From assembly GCA_030606215.1 (NCBI GenBank), contig JAUWGW010000001.1:62001-126000 (forward strand): DNA of 64,000 nt. Reading direction: 5' to 3'. Origin of the DNA: a bacterium. Its GTDB lineage: Bacteria > NPL-UPA2 > JAUVJM01. Of this stretch, positions 48,561 to 58,001 are shown piece by piece; position 1 is the stretch's first letter; the number at the start of each line of letters is the position of its first letter. The position numbers and the translations under genes are program-made. Under the pieces are notes generated by a model. It was not told the origin of the DNA. It searched no databases and was given only the letters and a program-made list of their open reading frames with translations.

Positions 48561-49667
48561 TCATATAAAATTTATATGCAGTGGGGGGGCACCTTTCGGT
48601 TCTTCAAGAATGGCATTTCCGTGTTTCAAATCCCAGAGGAACTCATTTACCTTATGTTGAAGACACAGGGTGCCACACATCGTTTTGGCATCAAACTTAT
48701 TCGAAGCGATAAAATTCATAACCTCCCAATAACGCTCACTCTGCCAGACCTCCTTGAAAGATGTATCCACTATATTGCCAATATGAAATCTTTTATACTT
48801 TTTATTGAACAGCATACCGCAAGGGGCAACAAGTCCTGAGCCAGAAAATTGCGTAATAAAAGGTGGGCCGAAACACCGGGAATACTTACGCTTCCCACTA
48901 CTTAAAATCTTAGACCATTTCACCTTCATTAAATATCCGTTCTCAGCGTAAGTCTCTGCTCTTTTTAAAACATCAACTAACTTGAAGTACTCAGAGTAAT
49001 CTATTCCTAAACTTCCCTCCTCATCATCACTGCAATGTTTAATAATCGCATAGTCAACTCCCAATTCCTTGCCAAGTTTAGCAAAAGGAATAATCTGATC
49101 AGAAAATTCAGGCATTAAAACCATCTGTATACCTATGGTGACAGAAAGCTCTTTCTCTTCCTTTATTTTTACACATGTCTTTATTGTATTATATACTTTA
49201 TAAAAATATTCTTTTTTACAACCCATTATTTGACTATAGCGAGAAGGTTCTGCGGCGGAGATATTGAACCTGAGATAAGTTAAACAAGGCAAGAGTTCTT
49301 CCAACTTTTCATCTTTCACTAAATAACCGTTCGTTCCTAATGCCATATCTAAACCATTTGCCCTGCCTCTTAAAACAGCATCATATAGATGGGGAGAACA
49401 GGTGCTTTCTCCGTCACTTACAAAACTTATAGCTTTTACCCCAATCTCGGTGGCATCGTCGAGAAACCTGAAAATCACATCTTTTGTCATCCTCTTCTCA
49501 TCGTTAGCCTGCAGTTGACCATAACAATAAATACATCTATAAGTGCAGCGTCTGGTCAAAGCACAATCAATAGTGACGGGAGCTATTCTTTCTCCCCTTA
49601 ACCAAGCTTCCACCCTTTCCTTATGCCATGCCAGTTTGTGCCCATCAAGAATCAATTCAGCAGCCAA
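48561..49667 (-). CDS. Radical SAM protein with SPASM-like C-terminus
   Basis: CALTRRCTYRCIYCYGQL (CxxxCxxC), C-terminal Cys-rich GLVAPCGMLFNKKYKRFHIGNI...CGTLCLQHKVNEFLWDL. Confidence 0.88.
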   Translation of the reverse strand: MAAELILDGHKLAWHKERVEAWLRGERIAPVTIDCALTRRCTYRCIYCYGQLQANDEKRMTKDVIFRFLDDATEIGVKAISFVSDGESTCSPHLYDAVLRGRANGLDMALGTNGYLVKDEKLEELLPCLTYLRFNISAAEPSRYSQIMGCKKEYFYKVYNTIKTCVKIKEEKELSVTIGIQMVLMPEFSDQIIPFAKLGKELGVDYAIIKHCSDDEEGSLGIDYSEYFKLVDVLKRAETYAENGYLMKVKWSKILSSGKRKYSRCFGPPFITQFSGSGLVAPCGMLFNKKYKRFHIGNIVDTSFKEVWQSERYWEVMNFIASNKFDAKTMCGTLCLQHKVNEFLWDLKHGNAILEEPKGAPPLHINFI

Positions 49668-49690
49668 AGTAATTTCCCTCTCTCAGGCAT

Positions 49691-50473
49691 TTAATCATCC
49701 CTATTCCGTCTGATTGCTGTCAAGGAATCTTCTGTGAATCGCACCCTAATTTTTGTATCTTTCTCAATATGAATGTTGTTTACTAACCGAAAATAGCCCT
49801 TTGTGACCTGTAGCAAAGAAGGAAATGAAACCGCTTTGGAAATCCCCTCTTTTCTTAAACCAATCCTGTAAGGAACCTCAGCGAAAAGATAGCCTTCTTT
49901 TATTGTTCTTATTAGAATATCAGTTTGAAAAAAGAAACCGTTACTTCTATAGTTCAGCTCTTTCAAAATGGATTTTCGGTAGAGGACCGTACCGTTGGTG
50001 TAGTTAAGGTTAACGAAAAACGTGCTATTAATAATGAAACGATAAAAAAATGAGAGAGCATTCCTGAAGAGAGACCTCGCTCCTTTGTTAAAGATAAAAG
50101 GGATAACAATATCCACGTGATCGAGCAACCTGTAATACCGGAGAATTTCCCGTGGATTATTCTCATTATCTCCAGGGATCATAACAATTATGTTCCCGTT
50201 AGCATTATCAACCCCGTCCCAAAATGACGCACCCACACCTTGAGGAACTTGATGAGATATCATTCTAACACGATTATCTTTTTTTATTAGAGTATCCACC
50301 ACACCTTTTGTATTATCTGCACTTCCATCGTCAACAACGATTATTTCACCCTTGATGTTGAAATCCTCAAGAGCTTTTAATGTGTTATCAATAACAACCG
50401 GAATATTTTTCCCCTCGTTAAGAGCTGGCATGATAACAGTGATATTGAGTCTGTCTTTATTCTCAAGGTTCAT
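49691..50473 (-). CDS. Glycosyltransferase family 2 (dolichol-P-mannose synthase-like)
   Basis: ITVIMPALNEGKNIPVVIDNTLKAL, EIIVVDDGSADNTKGVVD. Confidence 0.9.
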   Translation of the reverse strand: MNLENKDRLNITVIMPALNEGKNIPVVIDNTLKALEDFNIKGEIIVVDDGSADNTKGVVDTLIKKDNRVRMISHQVPQGVGASFWDGVDNANGNIIVMIPGDNENNPREILRYYRLLDHVDIVIPFIFNKGARSLFRNALSFFYRFIINSTFFVNLNYTNGTVLYRKSILKELNYRSNGFFFQTDILIRTIKEGYLFAEVPYRIGLRKEGISKAVSFPSLLQVTKGYFRLVNNIHIEKDTKIRVRFTEDSLTAIRRNRDD

Positions 50474-51522
50474 TTTAGCACTCTCTTCACTTCCGTAATG
50501 ATTTGCTCCTCCCCAGAGTAATACGCCTTCTCAAGGATTGGACTCGCCGGCGTGGGGACATCAGGCAGTGCTACTCTTAAAACAGAGGTCTCCAAATGCT
50601 CAAAAGCATTTTCCATCAGAAAGGAAGAGACCTCAGAACTTATACCGCAAAACTTATACCCAAAATCTAAAATCACAGCTCTTCCTGTTTTTTTAACAGA
50701 ATTCAAAATCAAATCATAGTCTAAGGGTTTTATTGTACGCAAATCTATTAATTCTATATCAATCCCTTCTTTTTCCAACACTCTCGCGGCCGCCATCGCC
50801 AAGATCACCATAAAAGAATCAGCAATCAATGTTAAATCTTTTCCCTCCCTTCTTAAGCTCCCCTTTCCTAAGGGTATAAAATAGGGCTCAGGAGGTACTA
50901 TATCTTTATGGTCATAGAGCCAGCGGTGCTCAACAAAGACTACAGGAGACTCATTATGAATACTTGACAGAAGAAGACCTTTCGCATCATATGCAGTAGA
51001 AGGCATGACAACTTTTAATCCCGGGATATGGGTAAATAAACCTTGAAGAGGTTGAGAATGTTGAGCAGCTGAACCCCACCCACCTCCTATTATTGTCCTG
51101 ACTACCATGGGAACAGACACTTTTCCTCCAAACATGTATTTCCACTTAGCCGCATGATTCATTAGCTGATCCATTGAAAGAAGCATAAAGTCCGTTCTCA
51201 TCTGGACCAAAATTGGCCTTAGCCCTGCCAAGGAAGCTCCAATAGCAATTCCCGTTAAGGCGTTTTCACATATAGGTGTATCAAAAACTCTCTCCTGACC
51301 AAATTCTTTATGAAGGTTGAGCGTTGTTCCAAAAACTCCTCCGGGGTCATCCACCCCTTCACCGAATATGAAAACCCTTGTGTCTCTTCCCAAAGCTGAA
51401 GATAGAGCTTCTCTGATAGCTTCTCTGTAACTGATTACCCGCTCTCCCTTAAATTCATCCTTTTGAGTAAGAACTCTTATCCCGGATAAATCTACAGGCA
51501 CTCTATCCCACGACATAGTCAA
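50470..51522 (-). CDS. TPP-dependent 2-oxoacid dehydrogenase E1 beta-like subunit (transketolase-like)
   Basis: ISYREAIREALSSALGRDTRVFIFGEGVDDPGGVFGTTLNLHKEFGQERVFDTPICENALTGIAIGASLAGLRPI. Confidence 0.9.
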   Translation of the reverse strand: MTMSWDRVPVDLSGIRVLTQKDEFKGERVISYREAIREALSSALGRDTRVFIFGEGVDDPGGVFGTTLNLHKEFGQERVFDTPICENALTGIAIGASLAGLRPILVQMRTDFMLLSMDQLMNHAAKWKYMFGGKVSVPMVVRTIIGGGWGSAAQHSQPLQGLFTHIPGLKVVMPSTAYDAKGLLLSSIHNESPVVFVEHRWLYDHKDIVPPEPYFIPLGKGSLRREGKDLTLIADSFMVILAMAAARVLEKEGIDIELIDLRTIKPLDYDLILNSVKKTGRAVILDFGYKFCGISSEVSSFLMENAFEHLETSVLRVALPDVPTPASPILEKAYYSGEEQIITEVKRVLK

Positions 51523-52493
51523 TAGACATCCTTATATAGGTCTTCTTCTTCAGGGTAACGACTGGTTAGGGCAAAATCTAACGCTTCTTGAACCTCTTTC
51601 TCTATCTTTTTTCCCACTTCCTGAAGGTCTTTCTTCTCCAGCAGGTTGTTTCTTAGTACATGCTCTTCAAACTTTTTCAAAGGGCATTTATTAACCCACT
51701 CCGCAACCTCTTTCTCATCCCTGAACCCTTTTTCAATATCTGTTTCAGGACCAACATGTGTCTTCCACCTATATGTTCTCGCCTCAATTAATGAGGGACC
51801 TGAACCATGCTTTGCTCTATCTATGAATTCTTTAGCTATTTTATAGATTTCCAACACATCATTCCCATCAACACAAACCCCTGGCATGAGGAAGAAATCT
51901 GCTATTTTGTAAATATCAGGGTTCACCTGGCGGTTTTCTTGAGGAGAATTTGTGGCATAGAAATTATTCTCACACACAAATACTATAGGCAATTTCTTTA
52001 AAGAGGCGAAATTAAGACTTTCATAGAATACACCTTCATCCACAGCTCCATCTCCGAAAAATACAACGACCACTCTCTCATCCCTATTCATTTTAGAGGC
52101 TAATGCTGTTCCCACGGCTATAGGTATTCCCCCACCTACAATCGATGATGTTCCCATTATAGAACGTTCCGGGAAAACCATGTGCATTGATCCACCTTTA
52201 CCTTTGGAACATCCAGTTATTTTTCCATAGAGTTCTGCAAACATAGGCTTCAGATCCACACCCTTAGCAATTAAATGCCCGTGGTTTCTATGATTGCTAA
52301 AAACATAGTCTTCCTTCTTTAAATTAGCACAGAACCCAACGGCAATTGCTTCCTGGCCAATGTAGAGGTGAACAGGACAACGCATTTCCTGCTGAGGATA
52401 AAGTTCTATTATTTTTTCTTCAAATCTCCTTATTTTCACTAAATAATAATACATCTTCTTAAGAATTCCAGTATCAATTACGAGATTTTTCAT
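51519..52493 (-). CDS. TPP-dependent 2-oxoacid dehydrogenase E1 alpha-like subunit
   Basis: RRFEEKIIELYPQQEMRCPVHLYIGQEAIAVG, GKGGSMHMVFPERSIMGTSSIVGGGIPIAVGTALA, FFGDGAVDEGVFYESLNFASL. Confidence 0.92.
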   Translation of the reverse strand: MKNLVIDTGILKKMYYYLVKIRRFEEKIIELYPQQEMRCPVHLYIGQEAIAVGFCANLKKEDYVFSNHRNHGHLIAKGVDLKPMFAELYGKITGCSKGKGGSMHMVFPERSIMGTSSIVGGGIPIAVGTALASKMNRDERVVVVFFGDGAVDEGVFYESLNFASLKKLPIVFVCENNFYATNSPQENRQVNPDIYKIADFFLMPGVCVDGNDVLEIYKIAKEFIDRAKHGSGPSLIEARTYRWKTHVGPETDIEKGFRDEKEVAEWVNKCPLKKFEEHVLRNNLLEKKDLQEVGKKIEKEVQEALDFALTSRYPEEEDLYKDVY

Positions 52494-52496
52494 AAT

Positions 52497-53564
52497 TTAG
52501 ATAAAATTTACGTGAAGTGGAGGATTTTTAAGATTCCAGAGATATCTATTTATCTCATCAAGACGACACATTTCTCGACAATTCTCTATGTTCCACTCGC
52601 TTTCCATCATCTTCATAATTTCCCTTCTTTTCTCCCCTTCCCATATTTTAGGAAAAGAATTTTGATATATGTTCCCGTAGCAGAAACGCTCATCACCGAG
52701 AAAAGCACTACAGGCAAAAAGGTCACCCTTAGATGTAAGATAAGCCCAAAAGGAAAGACCGAAGCACTTCTTATAAGGTCTCCGCTCTCCAATTTTTAGC
52801 ATAGTGTTCTTCCGAAATATTATCTTAAAATTTTCTCTTTCGCGATTTCTGAGTTCTTCTTTAAGGAATAAAAGTCTTTCATAATCGAGCTGAGGTTTCA
52901 AACGATTTATACTTGAAGGATGCTGAGAATAGGGTTTTACAATTAAATAATCAGTTCCTATACTACTTAAGATTTCTGCCAGCATGGGAACTTCCTTATA
53001 ATTCTCATTCAAAAGAAGCAGTTGAACACCAACCGTGCAGAGATAACCCTTTTCCTTCTTTAGCTGTATTGCTTCTTTGATATTTCCAATGACCTTATCA
53101 AAATCTTTAGGATTCGTCCTGTGAATAAAAGAGTAAGTTTTGCGTGTACCTGCATCAAGGCTTATTCTCAACCAGCTAAGGTGGGGAAGTATCTCATTTA
53201 AAAGTCTTTTGGATAATAATACACCGTTAGTAGTAATCGCTACATCCAGATTGCAACTTTTCGCATATATTACTAATTCTGAAGTATCTTTATGAAGCAA
53301 AGGTTCTCCTTCTCCAGCGAACATTACACTTTTTACTCCTCTCACCGAAATTTCTTCCAAAAAACTCTTAAGCACTTCTGTGTCTAAGTGGGTAGGATTA
53401 TATTTCAAATAGTCTAAGGCGCAGAATATGCAACGGTGATTACAACCACCATATGGAGAAATTTCCATATAAAGCGGGAAAATATCCTTTCCATCAAGCC
53501 AATCTGCAACTCTCCTGGGATGGTAGATTAGCTTATGACTATCTATACGATATGTGTCCATCAA
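52497..53564 (-). CDS. Radical SAM protein with SPASM-like C-terminus
   Basis: ISPYGGCNHRCIFCALDYL (CxxxCxxC), FAGEGEPLLHKDTSELV, LFACSAFLGDERFCYGNIYQNSF. Confidence 0.9.
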   Translation of the reverse strand: MMDTYRIDSHKLIYHPRRVADWLDGKDIFPLYMEISPYGGCNHRCIFCALDYLKYNPTHLDTEVLKSFLEEISVRGVKSVMFAGEGEPLLHKDTSELVIYAKSCNLDVAITTNGVLLSKRLLNEILPHLSWLRISLDAGTRKTYSFIHRTNPKDFDKVIGNIKEAIQLKKEKGYLCTVGVQLLLLNENYKEVPMLAEILSSIGTDYLIVKPYSQHPSSINRLKPQLDYERLLFLKEELRNRERENFKIIFRKNTMLKIGERRPYKKCFGLSFWAYLTSKGDLFACSAFLGDERFCYGNIYQNSFPKIWEGEKRREIMKMMESEWNIENCREMCRLDEINRYLWNLKNPPLHVNFI

Positions 53565-53603
53565 TTTTACTGCTGTGTAAGAGCTCCCCTTGGCCTGTTA
53601 TTA

Positions 53604-54554
53604 TCACTTAAGCAGCCCTTCATGGAATGCCCGGTTAATTTCGCTAAAAACATCTTTGGGATAAATATGTCTCATACACGGGTTGTTTATTTTACACTCG
53701 GGCAAACAGCATGGAAAATCACTGCACTCCACTTTTCCCGGAGTAATGATTTTTCCCCGGTCATAAAGACATACCTCTCTAAAGTTCATGGGGCCGAACA
53801 ACGCTACAACATACTTTTTCATCGCTATTGCGAGATGCAGGCCAAACGAATCATTTGTGACGATAAGACGACATGAATGAATCCAATCAAAATATTCTTC
53901 CATATTGTCGAGTCCCTGCTGCCATGAAATGCAATATTTGTTTCCGATGATTTTTTCGAGCTTTTTCCAGTAATCCATCGGCCAGGCTTTTGAAGACCAC
54001 TTATTGCCCACTTGGTAGTTGAATCCGATATCATGTGTTACAGCTGATTTCGGTTCGTGACCGAGGATGTACTCTTCATCCCTCCACTGCGCATTTACTA
54101 TTTTGTAAAGTCCTTCCTGCCAAAACGAAGCGTATTTTTTCTTCTTCTCTATGTCCAGACATACAGCTAATGCTTCCTGAGTTCCATCATAAGCCTCTGC
54201 ACATCCAGTTCTTTCATCAAACCTGAAACCATAACGTCGCCAGGCATTGATTGAATCAGTCAGGGCACATAATCCGGGAACCTTCTCTAGATTAATAACA
54301 GTGTCGAAATATTCTGCCTGCAGTTGTAATACAGAAGAAAGGTTGTAAATCATAACTCTGTCAATATATTCGTTACCTTTTAGAATGGGATAAGCTCTCT
54401 CATCTACAAGCCACGTAACATGGTCATTTTTATAAAGATGTAACAAAACTGTTGTGCGGAGCACATCTCCGTAACTTGTCGTGTTACTTATTTCTGGATC
54501 CAGGGTTTCCGAGTAGCCTACTTTAATTATCAATACTTTTGATTTCTTGCTCAT
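53604..54554 (-). CDS. Glycosyltransferase family 9 (heptosyltransferase-like)
   Basis: VLIIKVGYSETLDPEISNTTSYGDVLRTTVLLHLYKNDHVTWLVDERAYPIL, RLIVTNDSFGLHLAIAMKKYVVALFGPMN. Confidence 0.82.
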   Translation of the reverse strand: MSKKSKVLIIKVGYSETLDPEISNTTSYGDVLRTTVLLHLYKNDHVTWLVDERAYPILKGNEYIDRVMIYNLSSVLQLQAEYFDTVINLEKVPGLCALTDSINAWRRYGFRFDERTGCAEAYDGTQEALAVCLDIEKKKKYASFWQEGLYKIVNAQWRDEEYILGHEPKSAVTHDIGFNYQVGNKWSSKAWPMDYWKKLEKIIGNKYCISWQQGLDNMEEYFDWIHSCRLIVTNDSFGLHLAIAMKKYVVALFGPMNFREVCLYDRGKIITPGKVECSDFPCCLPECKINNPCMRHIYPKDVFSEINRAFHEGLLK

Positions 54555-55431
54555 CGTGTCCGCCTCCTGGAAATTTTATGTCTACTGATGTATATCCATA
54601 AATTTGATACCTGTTTGTTTTAATCTTTACATCACATTCACTGCAAGTGCCGTAATTATCACAACTATAATATTTATCCTTAATGACCAAACCCTCATCC
54701 AAAACATTCCCTAATTTGAGAGATTTTCTTCTAAAATATAAATCGGAATGACACCGGTATATGTCACCATCCGGTGCAATAGGAACCACTGTGTCCTTGC
54801 ACATTACGCTTATCCCTTTCTTTTTACCAATACAGGCGTCCTTATACCGAAAAGTACCATATAATTTACCGTTCCAGCAACCTAAAAATTCTTTCTGCCT
54901 CACTTCAACACCAAATCTTCTGGCAAATTGTTTAACTTCAATAAACTCTTCCTTATAAGAAGGATGCTCTAAGCAGTACAAACCTATGCTTAGTACAGTT
55001 TGTAACTCGGCAATTCTTCTTATTAGTTCTTTGTAATCATGTTGCCCTTTATGATAAGAAACCCTTATGGTAGGGTAAGGAGCTTTTCTTTTGTTCCATT
55101 CTAATGTTCTCAATTTAACAAAGTGCTCTCTCGTCAGGAAAGATGGCAGTGCTGTTAGTATATCTATCTTGTGCCTGATTCCTTCTAATACCTCCCAAAT
55201 CCCGGCATAAAGAAACGGTTCTCCCCCCTGCAAGGTGATAGGAACATCCTCTGGAAGCACAAACCTGTTCAATGATTCAATCCACTGCCCTGGAGACAAG
55301 TATTTTATCTGTTCATACTGAAAGTTAGAATTGTGGTGAGCAGTTATACAGTAATCACATTTCAAATGACACTTGTTGGTGAGATAGACACCTATATAAT
55401 CGTAATGATCAGGGATAATTACCTTCTTCAT
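54523..55431 (-). CDS. Radical SAM protein
   Basis: GVYLTNKCHLKCDYCITAHH (CxxxCxxC), ITLQGGEPFLYAGI, C-terminal CDNYGTCSECDVK. Confidence 0.88.
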   Translation of the reverse strand: MKKVIIPDHYDYIGVYLTNKCHLKCDYCITAHHNSNFQYEQIKYLSPGQWIESLNRFVLPEDVPITLQGGEPFLYAGIWEVLEGIRHKIDILTALPSFLTREHFVKLRTLEWNKRKAPYPTIRVSYHKGQHDYKELIRRIAELQTVLSIGLYCLEHPSYKEEFIEVKQFARRFGVEVRQKEFLGCWNGKLYGTFRYKDACIGKKKGISVMCKDTVVPIAPDGDIYRCHSDLYFRRKSLKLGNVLDEGLVIKDKYYSCDNYGTCSECDVKIKTNRYQIYGYTSVDIKFPGGGHDEQEIKSIDN

Positions 55432-55507
55432 TTCAGATAATTGCAGGGCTTCGCCCTCTCAGTCCCAATGACTGTTTCCTTGAACCATATTTTCGATTCA
55501 TCCCGGT

Positions 55508-56008
55508 TCACTCCAACAAATCTGTTGGTAGAAGTTTGAGTAATTTTTCCAGTCTTTCTGACATTTTTCTTACGGTTTTTATTCTCTCCATATAGGTTCT
55601 GGCAAGTTTTTTGTTTTCATCATTAAATTTCTTCTCGGAATCCTTCAACATCTTTTCAACCTGCCCAACTGCTCCATTTGCTTCGGAAATCCTTCTCTCA
55701 AGCCCCACTTTCAAGCGGTTAGAGGCAATTTTCCACACATCTCTATCAGCAATATAGTGGTCGCGCCTGTTTCCTTTCACCCAGATTTTTTTTGCAGCTC
55801 CCCACCCCTCCAGCGCGCGGATATTCACACTTGCACTTGCCTTACTTATTTTGAGTTTTCCAACCATCTCGTTAAGGGAAATTGGTTCGGGACTCAGGTA
55901 AAGGAGGGCATAGAGCTGACCTGCTATTTCGTTCAGGCCCATGCTCTTGGAAAGCCGCCCTGCTGTTTCTATAAAATAATCATGTGCCTTTTCAAGTTCA
56001 GAGTTCAT
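55508..56008 (-). CDS. MarR/GbsR-like winged-helix transcriptional regulator
   Basis: GRLSKSMGLNEIAGQLYALLYLSPEPISLNEMVGKLKISKASASVNIRALEGWGAAKKIWVKGNRRDHYIA. Confidence 0.83.
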   Translation of the reverse strand: MNSELEKAHDYFIETAGRLSKSMGLNEIAGQLYALLYLSPEPISLNEMVGKLKISKASASVNIRALEGWGAAKKIWVKGNRRDHYIADRDVWKIASNRLKVGLERRISEANGAVGQVEKMLKDSEKKFNDENKKLARTYMERIKTVRKMSERLEKLLKLLPTDLLE

Positions 56009-56012
56009 ATTT

Positions 56013-56030
56013 GTTCACTTTGTTCTGAAC
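56013..56030. promoter_or_regulatory. Putative operator between promoter and start codon of MarR/GbsR-like regulator
   Basis: GTTCActttgttcTGAAC inverted repeat in the 5' leader. Confidence 0.4.
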
Positions 56031-56032
56031 GA

Positions 56033-56061
56033 ATTATACATATTAGATTAAAGCCTGTCAA
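56033..56061 (-). promoter_or_regulatory. Consensus sigma70 promoter for MarR/GbsR-like regulator
   Basis: Reverse strand TTGACA-17 nt-TATAAT. Confidence 0.7.
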
Positions 56062-56143
56062 GCGAATTCTGTTTGACAATCATAATATGCCTGTGCTAAA
56101 CTTCGCCAGTTGCGATTGGGGGTAAATGCTCAGTAAACTCTTG

Positions 56144-56207
56144 TGTCGTTCTGAACGAAGTGAAGAATCTATATAGATTCTTCGTTCCTTTGCTCCTCAG
56201 AATGACA
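56144..56207. repeat. MITE-like inverted repeat
   Basis: tgtcgttctgaacgaagtGAAGAATCTATATAGATTCTTCgttcctttgctcctcagaatgaca. Confidence 0.75.
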
Positions 56208-56256
56208 GATTAGGGAAAATCTGGTTAAAAAAGAGTGGGCGGAAGGAGAAAAGGTT

Positions 56257-56285
56257 GGCGGGTTCAATAAATTGAACCCCTACGA
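56257..56285. repeat. Palindromic repeat, family A, immediately 3' of fhs stop
   Basis: ggcgGGTTCAATaaATTGAACCcctacga. Confidence 0.7.
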
Positions 56286-57983
56286 TTAGAATAACCCAAC
56301 TGTCTTACCATTTTCATCAATGTCAACCGCAACAAAGGCTGGAACTGATGGAAGCCCCGGCATTGTCCTCATTTCTCCAAGAAGAGGATAGAGAAAACCT
56401 GCGCCAACTGAAGCTCTTATATCACGCACCGGGACACGGTAATTTTTGGGGACTCCTTTAAGGTTGGGGTCGTGTGAAAGCGAAAGGTGCGTCTTTGCCA
56501 TATTTATGCATAATTTGTCATAACCAAGTTCTGTATACAGTTTAATCCTCTTCTCTGCAATCGGAGTATAATCAACACCATCAGCGCGATAAACTTTAGT
56601 TGCAATTGTCTCAATCTTTTCCTTGATTGAAAGTTCATCAGGATAGAGGAGATGAAAATTGTTTGGCTCATCACAGGCTTTCACAATTTTTTCTGCCGCT
56701 TCAATACAACCTTCCCCGCCTTTTGCCCACGGGTCTATGGCGCATGCGGCATATGCTCCGTTTTCAAGAGCATATTTTACGACAGAATCTATTTCCTTAT
56801 CCCTGTCAGCAGTGAAACGGTTGACTGTGACCACAACAGGAATTCCAAAAGAAAGCATATTTTCAAGGTGAACTTTGAGATTCTCACATCCTCTCTCAAG
56901 CGCTGGCATATTCTCTTTCTCGGCAATCTTCCTGTCATATTTCTGTCCGGGTTTTAAAGTAAATGCTCCTCCATGCATTTTCAGAGCGCGAATACTACAG
57001 GTTATGACTACAGCATCCAGTTTAATACCGCTCTGGCGGCAGACAACATCTATCAGTTTTTCAGCTCCACAATCAGCCCCGAACCCGCTTTCAGTAACTA
57101 CATAATCGGCGACTTTTAAAGCGACAAGGTTAGCGAGAACTGAGTTATTTCCATGAGCAACATTCGCAAACGGAAAACCATGGTCAATCACAGGAGTGTT
57201 TTCAAGACTCTGAACAAGATTCGGTTTTATGGAATCCTTCATAAGGACAGTCATTGTCCCCGCAACTTTAAGGTCTTCGGCAGTTACTGGTTTCCCCTCA
57301 TATGTGAAACCGCATACCATTCTTCCAAGTCTTTTCCTCAAATCAAAAAGTCCTGTTGTAAGGGCATGGACGGCGGCTGTTTCTGTTGCTACAGTTATAT
57401 CGTATCCAGTCTCTCTCGGATAACCGTTTGCCTTACCTCCAAGCCCGACAACTATATGTCTCAGTGCCCTGTCACTGACATCAACACATCTCCTAAGTGT
57501 TATGTTTAGCAAGTCTATATTTAATTTGTTTCCATGAAGGATAGAAGCATCCAGCGCGGCATTCAGCAGATTATGGGCAGTCTCAACCGCATGAATATCC
57601 CCTGTGAAGTGGAGGTTGATATTCTCCATTGGAACCACCTGCGAATAACCTCCACCACACGCCCCTCCTTTTATTCCGAAGGTAGGACCTTTTGAAGGTT
57701 CCCTTATTGTATTACAAACATTCTTCCCAATTTTTGCTAAAGCTTGACCAATCCCAAGATTTGTAACAGTCTTCCCTTCCCCCAATGGAGTTGGAGTAAT
57801 TGCGGTTACAGTGATAAATTTTCCATTGGGCTTGTCTTTAAATCTTTCAAGAATCTTGAGGTCAATTTTAGCCATATATTTCCCGTATGGCTCAAGCTCA
57901 TCTTCCTGCACTCCGAGTTTGTCTGCAATCTGAGTGATTGGTTTTAATTTAGCCGCCTGAGCAATTTCCAAGTCACTAAGCAT
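56286..57983 (-). CDS. fhs: Formate--tetrahydrofolate ligase
   Basis: TAITPTPLGEGKTVTNLGIGQALAKIGK, EPSKGPTFGIKGGACGGGYSQVVPMENINLHFTGDIHAVETAHNLLNA. Confidence 0.96.
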   Translation of the reverse strand: MLSDLEIAQAAKLKPITQIADKLGVQEDELEPYGKYMAKIDLKILERFKDKPNGKFITVTAITPTPLGEGKTVTNLGIGQALAKIGKNVCNTIREPSKGPTFGIKGGACGGGYSQVVPMENINLHFTGDIHAVETAHNLLNAALDASILHGNKLNIDLLNITLRRCVDVSDRALRHIVVGLGGKANGYPRETGYDITVATETAAVHALTTGLFDLRKRLGRMVCGFTYEGKPVTAEDLKVAGTMTVLMKDSIKPNLVQSLENTPVIDHGFPFANVAHGNNSVLANLVALKVADYVVTESGFGADCGAEKLIDVVCRQSGIKLDAVVITCSIRALKMHGGAFTLKPGQKYDRKIAEKENMPALERGCENLKVHLENMLSFGIPVVVTVNRFTADRDKEIDSVVKYALENGAYAACAIDPWAKGGEGCIEAAEKIVKACDEPNNFHLLYPDELSIKEKIETIATKVYRADGVDYTPIAEKRIKLYTELGYDKLCINMAKTHLSLSHDPNLKGVPKNYRVPVRDIRASVGAGFLYPLLGEMRTMPGLPSVPAFVAVDIDENGKTVGLF

Positions 57984-58001
57984 TTATCCATCCTCCTTCT
58001 T

